Source: Luteipulveratus flavus | GTDB lineage: Bacteria; Actinomycetota; Actinomycetes; Actinomycetales; Dermatophilaceae | NCBI RefSeq assembly: GCF_029439465.1 | Contig: NZ_JAROAV010000024.1 | Coordinates: 1 to 64,000, forward strand | DNA length: 64,000 nt | Reading direction: 5' to 3' | Part shown: positions 50,383-60,056 of the stretch, in pieces | Position numbering within the stretch: the first letter of the stretch is position 1 | Layout of the letters: each line of letters begins with the position of its first letter | The notes under the pieces: model-generated | Told to the model about the DNA's origin: nothing | The model's input: the letters and a program-made list of their open reading frames with translations, nothing else | Databases searched by the model: none | Position numbers and translations under genes: made by a program

Positions 50383-51273
50383 ATGCCCGACAACCCGGTA
50401 CGCCCCCGTTCGCTGCTGATCATCGGCGGCGCCGAGGACAAGGTCGGCCGCGTCACGGTGCTGCGCCGCTTCGTCCGCCGTGCCGGCGGCCGCAAGTCGA
50501 GGATCGTCATCGTCCCGACGGCGTCGTCGGTCCCGGACGAGGTCGTCGACGTCTACCGCACGGTCTTCACCCGGCTCGGCTCGCCGCACGTCTCGGCGAT
50601 CAACCCCGAGACCCGCCAGGCCAGCTCCGACCCCGACCTCGCGGCCGAGGTGGACCAGGCCACCGGGGTGTTCATCTCCGGCGGCAACCAGCTGAAGCTC
50701 TCCCAGCTCATCGTCGGCACCCCTCTCGGCGCCGCTCTGCTGGCCGCGTACCAGCGCGGCGCGGTCATTGCGGGCACCTCGGCGGGCGCCTCGGTGATGA
50801 GCCAGTTCATGATCTCCATGGGCGACGAGGGCGTCACCCCGCGGCAGCGCTCCAGCCAGCTGACGGCCGGTCTCGGGCTGCTCCCCGGCGTCATCGTCGA
50901 CCAGCACTTCGACCAGCGGGCCCGGTACGGCCGGCTGCTCTCCCTGGTCGCCGGCTCCCCCTCGCTGCTCGGCATGGGCATCGACGAGGACACCGCGGCC
51001 GAGGTCACCGACGAGAAGGAGCTCACCGTGGTCGGCTCCGGTGCCGTGTTCGTCGTGGACGCCCGGCAGGCCACCACCGACGCGCACATCGCCCGCCGCG
51101 ACGCGCCGCTGCTGGTGAGCGGCGCCGTCGTGCACACCCTCCCGTACGGCGCGGTGTTCGACCTGGACAAGGCCGAGCTGACCGAGTTCGTCGAGCGCTA
51201 CCCCGACTCGGCCGTGACCTCCGCCAAGGACCGGCACGACACCGCCACGGCCGCAGCCGCGCTGCACCACTGA
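50383..51273 (+). CDS. cphB: Cyanophycinase
   Basis: A 296-residue serine exopeptidase that cuts cyanophycin to beta-Asp-Arg dipeptides. The nucleophile elbow is GTSAGAS (Ser133) with the family GGNQLKLSQL before it and VIVDQHFDQRARYGRLL after. No signal peptide, so it acts on intracellular granules. The ATG is at 50383 with TACTAT (50371-50376) 6 nt upstream, giving a leaderless transcript. cphA follows 43 nt later, forming a make-and-break pair. Confidence 0.95.
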   Translation: MPDNPVRPRSLLIIGGAEDKVGRVTVLRRFVRRAGGRKSRIVIVPTASSVPDEVVDVYRTVFTRLGSPHVSAINPETRQASSDPDLAAEVDQATGVFISGGNQLKLSQLIVGTPLGAALLAAYQRGAVIAGTSAGASVMSQFMISMGDEGVTPRQRSSQLTAGLGLLPGVIVDQHFDQRARYGRLLSLVAGSPSLLGMGIDEDTAAEVTDEKELTVVGSGAVFVVDARQATTDAHIARRDAPLLVSGAVVHTLPYGAVFDLDKAELTEFVERYPDSAVTSAKDRHDTATAAAALHH

Positions 51274-51316
51274 TCGTCCGGCGCTGGTGCCGACCCGACC
51301 CCTCGTAGGAGCCCCC

Positions 51317-54184
51317 GTGAGTGCAGACCGTCCGACGCCGACGGGTCCGCCGACCGCTGCTCTGCGGCTCCTGGAGCAGCGCGTCTACCGCGGCCCGAAC
51401 GTGTGGTCGTACGAGCCCGCGGTGCACCTGGTCGTCGACCTGGGCGTCCTCGAGAGCTACCCGAGCGACACGCTGCCGGGCTTCACCGACGCCCTGCTGG
51501 AGTACCTGCCGGGCATCCACGAGCACACCTGCTCGCGCGGCCATCGGGGCGGGTTCGTCGAGCGGCTGCGCGAGGGCACCTGGCTCGGCCACGTCACCGA
51601 GCACGTCGCCCTGCAGCTCCAGCAGGAGATCGGCCACGACCTGCGCCGCGGCAAGACCCGCATGGTCCGGGACCGCCCCGGCGTCTACAACGTCATCTAC
51701 TCCTTCGTCGACGAGCGCGTCGGGCTGGCCGCCGGCGAGCTCGCCGTCCGGCTGGTGAACCACCTGGTCGAGCCCGAGGAGGGCTTCGACGTGGCCACCG
51801 CCCTCGAGCGCTTCCAGCTGCGCGCCCAGCGGCTGTCGTTCGGGCCCTCGACCGCCGCGATCATCGAGGAGGCGGCGAGCCGCGACATCCCGTGGACCCG
51901 GCTGAACGAGCACTCCCTGGTCCAGCTCGGTCAGGGCGTCCACGCCCAGCGCATCCGCGCGACCATGACCTCGCGCACCTCGGCACTCGCGGTCGACATC
52001 GCCGGCGACAAGAACCTCACCGGCCGCCTCCTCGGCTCGGCCGGCCTCCCCGTACCCCGGTCGGAGACGGTCCGTACGGCCGAGGCCGCGGCGTCTGCTG
52101 CGCGGCGCATCGGGTACCCCGTGGTGGTCAAGCCGCTGGACGGCAACCACGGGCGCGGCGTCTGCCTGGACTTGCGCGAGGAGCAGCAGGTCCGGGAGGC
52201 GTTCGTGGTCGCGGAGGCGCAGTCCAAGCGGGGCGTCGTCCAGGTCGAGACCTTCGTGCACGGCAAGGACTACCGCTGCCTGATCATCGGCGGGCGGATG
52301 GCCGCGATCGCCGAGCGCGTCCCCGCGCACGTCGTGGGCGACGGCGAGCACACGGTGCTGGAGCTGGTCGACATCACCAACAGCGACCCGCGGCGCGGCG
52401 TCGGTCACGAGAAGGTGCTGACCCGGATCACCGTCGACGCCGCGGCGACCGCGCTGGTCCGCGAGCAAGGCCTGGCCCTGGACGACGTCCCGGCGCGCGA
52501 GCAGGTGGTGCGGCTGGCGCAGACCGGCAACATGTCCACCGGCGGCATCTCCGTGGACCGCACCTTCGACGCCCACCCCGAGAACGTCGAGATCGCCGAG
52601 GAGGCGGCCCGGCTGATCGGCCTCGACGTCGCCGGCATCGACTTCATCTGTCCCGACATCACGGCACCCGTCCGCGAGACCGGCGGCGCGATCTGCGAGG
52701 TCAACGCGGCTCCCGGCTTCCGGATGCACACCCACCCCACCGTCGGCGAACCGCAGTTCATCGCCAAGCCTGTGGTGGACCTGCTCTTCCCGCCGGGTAC
52801 GCCGTCACGGGTGCCGATCGTCGCGGTCACCGGCACCAACGGCAAGACCACGACCTCGCGGATGCTCGCGCACATCATGAAGGGCCTCGGCCGCAAGGTC
52901 GGGATGACCTCGACCGACGGCATCGTGATCGACGAGCGGCTGGTCATCAAGGCCGACGCGTCCGGCCCGCGGTCGGCGCGGATGGTGCTGCAGAACCCTC
53001 GTGTCGACCTCGCGGTCATGGAGGTGGCCCGCGGCGGCATCCTGCGCGAGGGCCTCGGGTACGACCGCAACGACGTCGCCGTCGTCACCAACATCCAGCC
53101 CGACCACCTCGGCATGCGTGGCATCAACACCCTGGAGCAGCTCGCCGCGGTGAAGGCGGTCGTCGTGGAGGCCGTGCCGCGCAACGGCTTCGCGGTCCTG
53201 AACGCCGACGACGCGCTCGTGCGGGCGATGCGCCGGCGCTGCAGCGGGACGGTGATCTGGTTCAGCCTCGAGCCGCCGGACTCCCCCGTACGCCAGTTCA
53301 TCGACGAGCAGTGCCGCCGCGGGCGCCGCGCCGTCGTCCTGGAGCCGTCCGACCGGGGCGAGATGATCGTGCTGCGCCAGGGGCGACGGTCGATGCCGCT
53401 GGCTTGGACCCATCTGCTGCCCTCGACGTTCGGCGGCGCCGCGCGGATGAACGTCGCCAACGCACTCGCCGCCACCGGTGCCGCGTTCGCGCTGGACGCT
53501 CCCCTGCACGACATCCGGCAGGGCCTGCGCACCTTCAGCACCAGCTACTACCAGTCGCCCGGCCGGCTCAACCGCATCGACGTCGACCACGTCGAGGTGT
53601 TCGTCGACTACTGCCACAACCCGCCCGGCATGCGGATGCTCGGCGACTTCGTCGAGTCCTACGTCACTCGTCGGCAGGGCTCGGCCGAGCACCGCATCTC
53701 GCGGATCGGCATGATCGGCGCGGCGGGTGACCGGCGCGACGACGACATCCGCGAGCTCGGCGCGATCGCGGCCGAGCACTTCGACGCCCTGATCATCCGC
53801 GAGGACGACAACCTGCGCCGCCGACCGGCGGGTGAGTCGGCCCGGCTGGTACGCGAGGGCGCCGAGGAGGCGATGCGCGGCGGCGCGCGCTGCCGTCAGG
53901 TCGACACCGTCCTGGACGAGATCGCCGCCGTCCGCCACGCGCTGGTGCTGGCCAACCCCGGCGACGTCACCGTGCTGTGCGTCGACCAGCACGCGAAGGT
54001 GCTGGCCGAGCTGGAGGCCCTCACCCACCGGGCCACGGCCGGGTCGCGCACCGACGAGGAGCAGCCGGGCGACCCGGACCTGGACGCCCGGGCCCTGCGC
54101 CACCAGGCCACCGCGGCGGCGTCCGCGGACGACACCCGCCTGCGCGCGGCCGTCGGCAGCCCGGCCGAGCCCGGCGACGAGTAG
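51317..54184 (+). CDS. cphA: Cyanophycin synthetase
   Basis: A 955-residue bifunctional ligase. Order: CphA N-terminal domain (1-160), ATP-grasp ligase (about 215-490, with KPLDGNHGRGVCLDL) and Mur-type ligase (495-880, P-loop GTNGKTTTS at 506-514). It polymerises aspartate and arginine into multi-L-arginyl-poly-L-aspartate. It is longer than typical enzymes because of a roughly 50-residue acidic C-terminal tail. The GTG at 51317 has AGGAG 5 nt upstream. It is followed by a P-domain gene. Confidence 0.95.
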   Translation: MSADRPTPTGPPTAALRLLEQRVYRGPNVWSYEPAVHLVVDLGVLESYPSDTLPGFTDALLEYLPGIHEHTCSRGHRGGFVERLREGTWLGHVTEHVALQLQQEIGHDLRRGKTRMVRDRPGVYNVIYSFVDERVGLAAGELAVRLVNHLVEPEEGFDVATALERFQLRAQRLSFGPSTAAIIEEAASRDIPWTRLNEHSLVQLGQGVHAQRIRATMTSRTSALAVDIAGDKNLTGRLLGSAGLPVPRSETVRTAEAAASAARRIGYPVVVKPLDGNHGRGVCLDLREEQQVREAFVVAEAQSKRGVVQVETFVHGKDYRCLIIGGRMAAIAERVPAHVVGDGEHTVLELVDITNSDPRRGVGHEKVLTRITVDAAATALVREQGLALDDVPAREQVVRLAQTGNMSTGGISVDRTFDAHPENVEIAEEAARLIGLDVAGIDFICPDITAPVRETGGAICEVNAAPGFRMHTHPTVGEPQFIAKPVVDLLFPPGTPSRVPIVAVTGTNGKTTTSRMLAHIMKGLGRKVGMTSTDGIVIDERLVIKADASGPRSARMVLQNPRVDLAVMEVARGGILREGLGYDRNDVAVVTNIQPDHLGMRGINTLEQLAAVKAVVVEAVPRNGFAVLNADDALVRAMRRRCSGTVIWFSLEPPDSPVRQFIDEQCRRGRRAVVLEPSDRGEMIVLRQGRRSMPLAWTHLLPSTFGGAARMNVANALAATGAAFALDAPLHDIRQGLRTFSTSYYQSPGRLNRIDVDHVEVFVDYCHNPPGMRMLGDFVESYVTRRQGSAEHRISRIGMIGAAGDRRDDDIRELGAIAAEHFDALIIREDDNLRRRPAGESARLVREGAEEAMRGGARCRQVDTVLDEIAAVRHALVLANPGDVTVLCVDQHAKVLAELEALTHRATAGSRTDEEQPGDPDLDARALRHQATAAASADDTRLRAAVGSPAEPGDE

Positions 54185-54194
54185 GGTCACGCCC

Positions 54195-54572
54195 GTGCTC
54201 GACCCCGACCCGATGTCCTTCCGCCCGGCGCCGTCGTTCACCGCGCGGGAGATCCAGGCGATCACGGCTCAGCAGTGGGTCGCCGGCGTCCTGGTCATCG
54301 AGGACGTCGACGTCCACGAGCCCGCCGCGCTGCAGGTCGAGGTCGACGTCACCCACCCGCATGCCGGCGGGCTCGCGCTGTGGCTGCAGGCCCCGGGCGG
54401 CAGCTACTACCGGCTGCACACCTCCGACGGCCGCGACCTGGACGCGCCGCTGCCCCCGTCGTACGAGGTCGACGTCTCCCACGAGTACGTCGACGGCACC
54501 TGGCGGCTGTGGCTGTACGACGCGTACAGCCACGACGAGGGCCGCCTCACCCGGTGGCAGGTGACGTTCTGA
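54195..54572 (+). CDS. Stand-alone P/Homo-B-domain protein next to cphA
   Basis: A 125-residue protein that is essentially one proprotein-convertase P-domain: AALQVEVDVTHPHAGGLALWLQAPGGSYYRL, then DGTWRLWLYDAYSHDEGRLTRWQVTF. P-domains normally cap secreted proteases; here there is no protease and no signal peptide. The GTG at 54195 has TAGGGT (54182-54187) 7 nt upstream, overlapping the cphA stop; an in-frame ATG lies at 54213. Its 3' end overlaps the convergent Mur-ligase gene by 26 nt. A role in cyanophycin binding is only inference. Confidence 0.72.
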   Translation: MLDPDPMSFRPAPSFTAREIQAITAQQWVAGVLVIEDVDVHEPAALQVEVDVTHPHAGGLALWLQAPGGSYYRLHTSDGRDLDAPLPPSYEVDVSHEYVDGTWRLWLYDAYSHDEGRLTRWQVTF

Positions 54573-56784
54573 GCGGGACGTCCCACTCCTGGACGAACCG
54601 CGTGAGCGCGCCGCGGTAGTTCTCCACGTCGGCGTCGGTCGAGTGGCGCACCACGGTCTCCAGCAGCTCGCGGGAGGCCTCTGGGTCCCGACCCAGGTCG
54701 TGCAGCACGAGCGCTCGGAAGCACGCCACGGCGGGACTGTCGGGCCGGTCCGCAGCGGCGACTTCCAGCACCTCCAGGGCCTCCTCGCCGCGTCCGAGGT
54801 GCCGCAGGCTGGAGGCCTTCTGCAGCAGGGCGCGGTGGCGGTGCGGCTCGCGCAGCCCGGCCCGCAGAGCCTCGTCGTACAGCCCGACGGCATGTGCCTC
54901 CTCACCGGCGCTGTCGTACGTCCCCGCGGCCTCGAACAGCAGCCGTGCGTCGCCGGGACGGCCGGCGAGCATCCGACCCGCGGCCTCGATCCGTGACCCG
55001 GCGTCGGGGTCCTGCCAGAGCCGGTCGATGGCCGCCTCCAGCTCGTGCTCCCCCCGTGCGGCGACGACCTTGCGCCGGACGTCCGTGACCGTGTCGACGC
55101 GGCTGCCCCGGCTCACCAGCCAGTCGTGCAGCTGCGCGCGGTGGGAGTGGCACATCATCGTCACGACGTCGCCGTCGCGGGCGGTCGCCAGGATCGTGCG
55201 CAGCCCCGCCAGCTCGGTCTCGGAGGAGCTCAGCGGCACGACGCCGACGCGGGTCAGCCCCTCACGCAGGAACGACTCCAGCTCGGCCATCGTGCGCCCC
55301 CGCAGGTAGTGCTCCTTGTGCACCACGTGGACCCGGTCCGCCCGCAGACCGGCCATCTCGCCCATCGACACCAGGATCTCGTCCGTGCGGTCCCCACCGG
55401 TGCCGAGCCCGAGCAGCACCAGCGAGCCGGGCGGTCGCAGCCCGTCCGCGACGGTGAGCAGCGCGTCCAGGCCGGCCTCGTTGTGCGCCATGTCGAGGAC
55501 GACCGACGCCTCACCGCCCGAGAGCAGCGGGACGGTGTAGGTGTTCATCCGGCCCGGGTTGTGGCCGGGGTCCGGGACGAACGTCCGCAGCCCCTCGACC
55601 ACGGCCTCCGTCGACAGACCCAGCCCGAGTGCGCCGGCCGTGGCGGCGAGCGCGTTCGCCGTGTTGTGGCCGGACAGACCACCCATGGTGATCGGGACGT
55701 CCAGGACGCTGACGAGCCGCTCGACGCCGGCGCCGGGACGCAGCACCACCAGGTCGCCGTCCATGACGGTGATGCCGCGACCGTGCTCCTGCAGCGCCTC
55801 GCGCAGCGCGGGCGAGTCGGGGTTCAGGGAGAAGCACCACGGACGGCCGCCGGCCGCCGACCGCATCGCCCACACCCGGGGGTCGTCGCCGTTCAGCACG
55901 ACCCAGCCCTGCGGGGTCGTCACCCGGGTGATGATCGCCTTGACCTCGGCGAGCTCGTCGAGGGTCCCGATGCCCTGCACGCCGAGGTGGTCCGCGCTGA
56001 CGTTCGTGACGATGCTGACGTCGTTCAGCGGCACGCCGAGACCCTTGAAGAGCATGCCGCCGCGCGCCGTCTCCAGCACGGCCAGCTGCACGCCGTCGGC
56101 GTCCAGCACGGCCCGCGCGCCGGCAGGCCCGGAGTAGTCGCCGGACTCGACCAGCTCGCCCTGGACGAGGACGCCGTCGGTGGAGCTCCACCCGGTCCGC
56201 AGCCCGGCGGTCATGCCGATGTGGGCGACCAGCCGCGTCGTCGTGGTCTTGCCGTTGGTGCCGGTGATCGCGACGACCGGGACGCCGGGCCTGGGGAGAG
56301 CGAACCGCTCGCTCGCCGGTACGGCCCGGACCGCCTCCCCTGCTCGGCGGAAGTCCTCCTCCGACAGGTCGGCTCCCAGGCAGCACGCCAGCAGGTCCTC
56401 CAGGGCGCGGGCCAGGGCCGCCGCGCGGCCACGGTCGTTCCACGGGTAGGCGACCACGACCTCGTCCGCACTGCCACCGGGTCGGGCGCGGACCCCGAGC
56501 CGGGTCACCCCACCGGCACGCGCCAGGCGACGGAGCACCCGTTCCACCAGGCGGAGCAGGAACCGCTGCCGCGCCTCGCTGCCCGCGGTGCCGCACGCGG
56601 CGGCCGACAGGTTGAGCGCGCGTGCGCGTCCGGCGAGGGCCGCGTCGTCCATGCCGAGCAGGCCGGGCAGGCGTAGCGACACCTTCACCGCCGGGCGGGT
56701 GAAGTAAAGGTTGGGTCCCTCGAGCAGCCTCACCTCGGTGGCCTCGACCTCGCCACCGGGGTGACGCGCGTACGGCTCACTCAT
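54547..56784 (-). CDS. CphA-like Mur ligase lacking ATP-grasp, fused to a TPR domain
   Basis: A 745-residue protein. The N-terminus (VEATEVRLLEGPNLYFTRPAV) resembles the start of cyanophycin synthetase. A Mur-ligase core follows with P-loop AITGTNGKTTTTR (174-182), TNVSADHLGVQGI and VVLDMAHNEAG, then a TPR-like C-terminus (about 580-735). Unlike CphA it has no ATP-grasp module, so it cannot be a complete cyanophycin synthetase. It may ligate amino acids onto a peptide or act as an accessory ligase. The ATG is at 56782-56784 with TACGCT (56792-56797) 7 nt upstream. It converges with the P-domain gene. Confidence 0.82.
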   Translation of the reverse strand: MSEPYARHPGGEVEATEVRLLEGPNLYFTRPAVKVSLRLPGLLGMDDAALAGRARALNLSAAACGTAGSEARQRFLLRLVERVLRRLARAGGVTRLGVRARPGGSADEVVVAYPWNDRGRAAALARALEDLLACCLGADLSEEDFRRAGEAVRAVPASERFALPRPGVPVVAITGTNGKTTTTRLVAHIGMTAGLRTGWSSTDGVLVQGELVESGDYSGPAGARAVLDADGVQLAVLETARGGMLFKGLGVPLNDVSIVTNVSADHLGVQGIGTLDELAEVKAIITRVTTPQGWVVLNGDDPRVWAMRSAAGGRPWCFSLNPDSPALREALQEHGRGITVMDGDLVVLRPGAGVERLVSVLDVPITMGGLSGHNTANALAATAGALGLGLSTEAVVEGLRTFVPDPGHNPGRMNTYTVPLLSGGEASVVLDMAHNEAGLDALLTVADGLRPPGSLVLLGLGTGGDRTDEILVSMGEMAGLRADRVHVVHKEHYLRGRTMAELESFLREGLTRVGVVPLSSSETELAGLRTILATARDGDVVTMMCHSHRAQLHDWLVSRGSRVDTVTDVRRKVVAARGEHELEAAIDRLWQDPDAGSRIEAAGRMLAGRPGDARLLFEAAGTYDSAGEEAHAVGLYDEALRAGLREPHRHRALLQKASSLRHLGRGEEALEVLEVAAADRPDSPAVACFRALVLHDLGRDPEASRELLETVVRHSTDADVENYRGALTRFVQEWDVPLRTSPATG

Positions 56785-56823
56785 GCAGGCGAGCGTAACG
56801 ACCGCGGCAGGGGCGGCGAGACC

Positions 56824-57585
56824 CTACTGACCGATGGCGTGGACGCCGCCGTCCACGTGCACGATCTCGCCCGTGGTGGCGGGGAACCAGTCGGACAGCA
56901 GCGCCACGCAGGCGCGAGCGGCCGGCTCGGCGTCGCGGATGTCCCAGCCCAGGGGTGCGCGCTCGCCCCAGACCGTCTCGAACGTCTCGAAGCCGGGGAT
57001 CGACTTCGCCGCCGTGGTGCGGATCGGACCGGCGGACACCAGGTTGCAGCGGATGCCCTTCGGGCCGAGGTCGCGGGCGAGGTAGCGGCTCGTCGACTCG
57101 AACGCCGCCTTGGCCACGCCCATCCAGTCGTACACCGGCCAGGCGAACTGGGCGTCGAACGTCAGCCCGACCACCGCCGAGCCCTCGCTCATCAGCGGCA
57201 GCGCCGCCGCCGCGAGACCCTTGAGGGAGTACGCGGAGGTGTGCAGCGCCGGGGCGACGTCGTCCCAGCCCGCGTCCATGAAGTTGAACGCTCCGGGCGG
57301 AGCGTTGCCGATGGAGTGCAGCACGCCGTCCAGCCGGTCCACGTGCTCGCCCAGGCGCTCGGCGAGGGTGTCGAGGTGCTCGCGGTCGGTGACGTCGAGC
57401 TCGACGACGGGGGGTGTCGTCGGCAGCCGCTTGGCGATCGCCTGGGTGATCTTCATCGTGCGGCCGAACGAGGTGAGCACCACCTCGGCGCCCTCCTGCT
57501 GCGCGAGGCGCGCGACGTGGAAGGCGATCGAGCTGTCCATCAGGACGCCCGTCACCAGCAGCTTCTTGCCGTCCAGCAGTGCCAT
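56824..57585 (-). CDS. fabI: Enoyl-ACP reductase (FabI/InhA-type)
   Basis: A 253-residue divergent SDR that carries out the last reduction of fatty-acid elongation. The start LDGKKLLVTGVLMDSSIAFHVA is the FabI/InhA glycine-rich loop. The catalytic Tyr-Lys pair lies in YDWMGVAKAA, and GPIRTTAAKSIPGF is the substrate-loop region. It follows fabG by 41 nt, the order seen in mycobacteria. The ATG has an AAGGGA site. Confidence 0.95.
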   Translation of the reverse strand: MALLDGKKLLVTGVLMDSSIAFHVARLAQQEGAEVVLTSFGRTMKITQAIAKRLPTTPPVVELDVTDREHLDTLAERLGEHVDRLDGVLHSIGNAPPGAFNFMDAGWDDVAPALHTSAYSLKGLAAAALPLMSEGSAVVGLTFDAQFAWPVYDWMGVAKAAFESTSRYLARDLGPKGIRCNLVSAGPIRTTAAKSIPGFETFETVWGERAPLGWDIRDAEPAARACVALLSDWFPATTGEIVHVDGGVHAIGQ

Positions 57586-57626
57586 TCGAGTCCCTTGCCG
57601 TGGTGTGTCGTGATGGTGCGCGGGCG

Positions 57627-58409
<783 letters not shown>

Positions 58410-58463
58410 CTACCCCGCGGTAGCCGTTCTCGAGCCGTCAGGGCGGCGGCGTACCGTGGAGTG

Positions 58464-58787
58464 GTGAGCAGGAACAGTCGGCACGACGACGTCGTCCCCT
58501 CGGCGACGATGCTGCCGGTCAACCCGCAGGACGACCACCGCAAGCGGATGCGCAACTACCTGATCTCGATGGGGATCCGCACCGTCTGCTTCGTGCTCGC
58601 CGTCGTCTTCACCGGGCCGCTGCGCTGGATCTGCGTCGGCTTCGCGGTGATCCTGCCCTACGTCGCGGTCGTCGCCGCCAACGCCACGCAGCAGCGCCGG
58701 ATCGACGTCATCGGCGCCGTCACGCCGGACGACCCCCCGCCGCAGATCGACCGGCGGCACGACGACTCCGAGCACCACCAGAAGTGA
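58464..58787 (+). CDS. DUF3099-type small membrane protein
   Basis: A 107-residue protein with two membrane helices (VCFVLAVVFTGPLRWICVGFAVILPYVAVVAAN) after a basic segment RKRMRNYLISMGIRT. It ends in a charged tail. DUF3099 proteins are conserved in actinobacteria without a known role. The GTG at 58464 has TACCGT (58452-58457) 6 nt upstream. It overlaps the next gene by 4 nt. Confidence 0.82.
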   Translation: MSRNSRHDDVVPSATMLPVNPQDDHRKRMRNYLISMGIRTVCFVLAVVFTGPLRWICVGFAVILPYVAVVAANATQQRRIDVIGAVTPDDPPPQIDRRHDDSEHHQK

Positions 58788-58987
58788 CCTCCGCCGACCT
58801 GGTGTGCAGCGCGAAGGCCTGCCGCCGTCCAGCGACCCAGGCGTTGCGCTGGAACAATCCGCGCCTGCACACCCCCGAGCGCCGCAAGGTGTGGCTGGCC
58901 TGCGATGAGCACACCTCGACGCTGAGCGACTTCCTGTCGTTGCGCGGCTTCCTGCGCGACGTCGTCCCGGTGGACCGGCTGGACTGA
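58784..58987 (+). CDS. Small conserved Cys-containing protein
   Basis: A 67-residue protein with Cys pairs LVCSAKACRRPA and ACDEH, which could bind zinc, and LSDFLSLRGFLRD at the end. Homologous short ORFs in actinobacteria are sometimes labelled acetone carboxylase, for which nothing here speaks. It is coupled to the DUF3099 gene by a GTGA overlap. Confidence 0.75.
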   Translation: MTSADLVCSAKACRRPATQALRWNNPRLHTPERRKVWLACDEHTSTLSDFLSLRGFLRDVVPVDRLD

Positions 58988-59004
58988 GGGCCGTCCGGCC
59001 GCAC

Positions 59005-60024
59005 TCAGCCGCCGATGCTCGACATCGGGCGGTCGGGCTGGACGAAGGACGGGTCGTCGATGCCGTGCCCCGCGCGCTTGACCCGCATCTCCCCCACGAT
59101 CGCCGCCGCGATCTCCTCGTCGTCCGCCCCGGAGCGCAGCAGGGCGCGCAGGTCGGTCTCCCGCTGGGAGAACAGGCAGTTGCGCACCTGTCCGTCCGCG
59201 GTCAGGCGGGTGCGGTCGCAGGCTCCGCAGAACGGTGCCGTGACGCTGGCGATGACACCGACGGTCGCGGGTCCGCCGTCGATGAGGAAACGCTCGGCGG
59301 GCGCACTGCCGCGGTCGGCGTCCGGCAGTGGCGTCAGACCGAACCGCTCCCCCAGCCGGTCGCGAATCTCCGTGGCGCTCACCATCCGGTCGCGGTCCCA
59401 GCCGTGCTGGGCGTCCAGTGGCATCTGCTCGATGAACCGCAGCTCATACCCCCGGTCCAGGCACCACTGCAGCAGGTCCGGGACGCCGGTGTCGTTGACA
59501 CCGCGCATGGCGACCGCGTTGACCTTCACCGGCACCAGCCCGGCGTCGGCGGCCGCCTTGAGCCCCCGCTCGACGTCGGCGAACCGGTCGCGCAGGGTGA
59601 GCTCGCGGAAGGTCTGCGGATCGATGGTGTCCAGCGAGACGTTGACGCGGTCCAGGCCGGCGTCGGCGAGCGGCGCGGCCAGACGGTCCAGGGCGATCCC
59701 GTTGGTCGTCATGGCGATCCGAGGGCGCTCCGGCAACGCCGCGATCCGCCGGACGAGGTCGACGAGAGAGCGCCGCAGCAGCGGCTCGCCACCGGTCAGC
59801 CGCACCTGCGTGACGCCGAGCGCGGTGAAGATCCCGACCAGCCGGACCAGCTCGTCGTCGGTCAGCATCTCCGGCTTGGCCAGCCACGGCAGCCCCTCGG
59901 CGGGCATGCAGTAGGTGCACCTCAGGTTGCACCGGTCGGTGACGGAGACGCGCAGGTCCCGCGCGACTCGGCCGTAGCCGTCGCGCAGCGAGCCCGCGGA
60001 GGCGGGAGCGGGGAGGTCCTGCAT
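59005..60024 (-). CDS. moaA: GTP 3',8-cyclase MoaA
   Basis: A 339-residue radical SAM enzyme for molybdenum cofactor. The N-terminal cluster is CNLRCTYC (CX3CX2C), the SAM motif is TGGEPLLR, and the C-terminal cluster is FCGACDRTRLTADGQVRNC; the C-terminal GG is present as SSIGG. It turns GTP into 3',8-cyclo-7,8-dihydro-GTP with MoaC. No other moa gene is in the window. The ATG at 60024 has TAGATT (60032-60037) 7 nt upstream; a TTG at 60033 is less likely. Confidence 0.95.
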   Translation of the reverse strand: MQDLPAPASAGSLRDGYGRVARDLRVSVTDRCNLRCTYCMPAEGLPWLAKPEMLTDDELVRLVGIFTALGVTQVRLTGGEPLLRRSLVDLVRRIAALPERPRIAMTTNGIALDRLAAPLADAGLDRVNVSLDTIDPQTFRELTLRDRFADVERGLKAAADAGLVPVKVNAVAMRGVNDTGVPDLLQWCLDRGYELRFIEQMPLDAQHGWDRDRMVSATEIRDRLGERFGLTPLPDADRGSAPAERFLIDGGPATVGVIASVTAPFCGACDRTRLTADGQVRNCLFSQRETDLRALLRSGADDEEIAAAIVGEMRVKRAGHGIDDPSFVQPDRPMSSIGG

Positions 60025-60056
60025 GGTCTCCAATCTACGGCGGGTACCGTCGCACA

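Noticed and set aside
51403-53730. A 775-codon frame overlapping cphA on the same strand
   Set aside because: Its Arg- and Pro-rich low-complexity composition is typical of an out-of-frame shadow; cphA is unambiguous.
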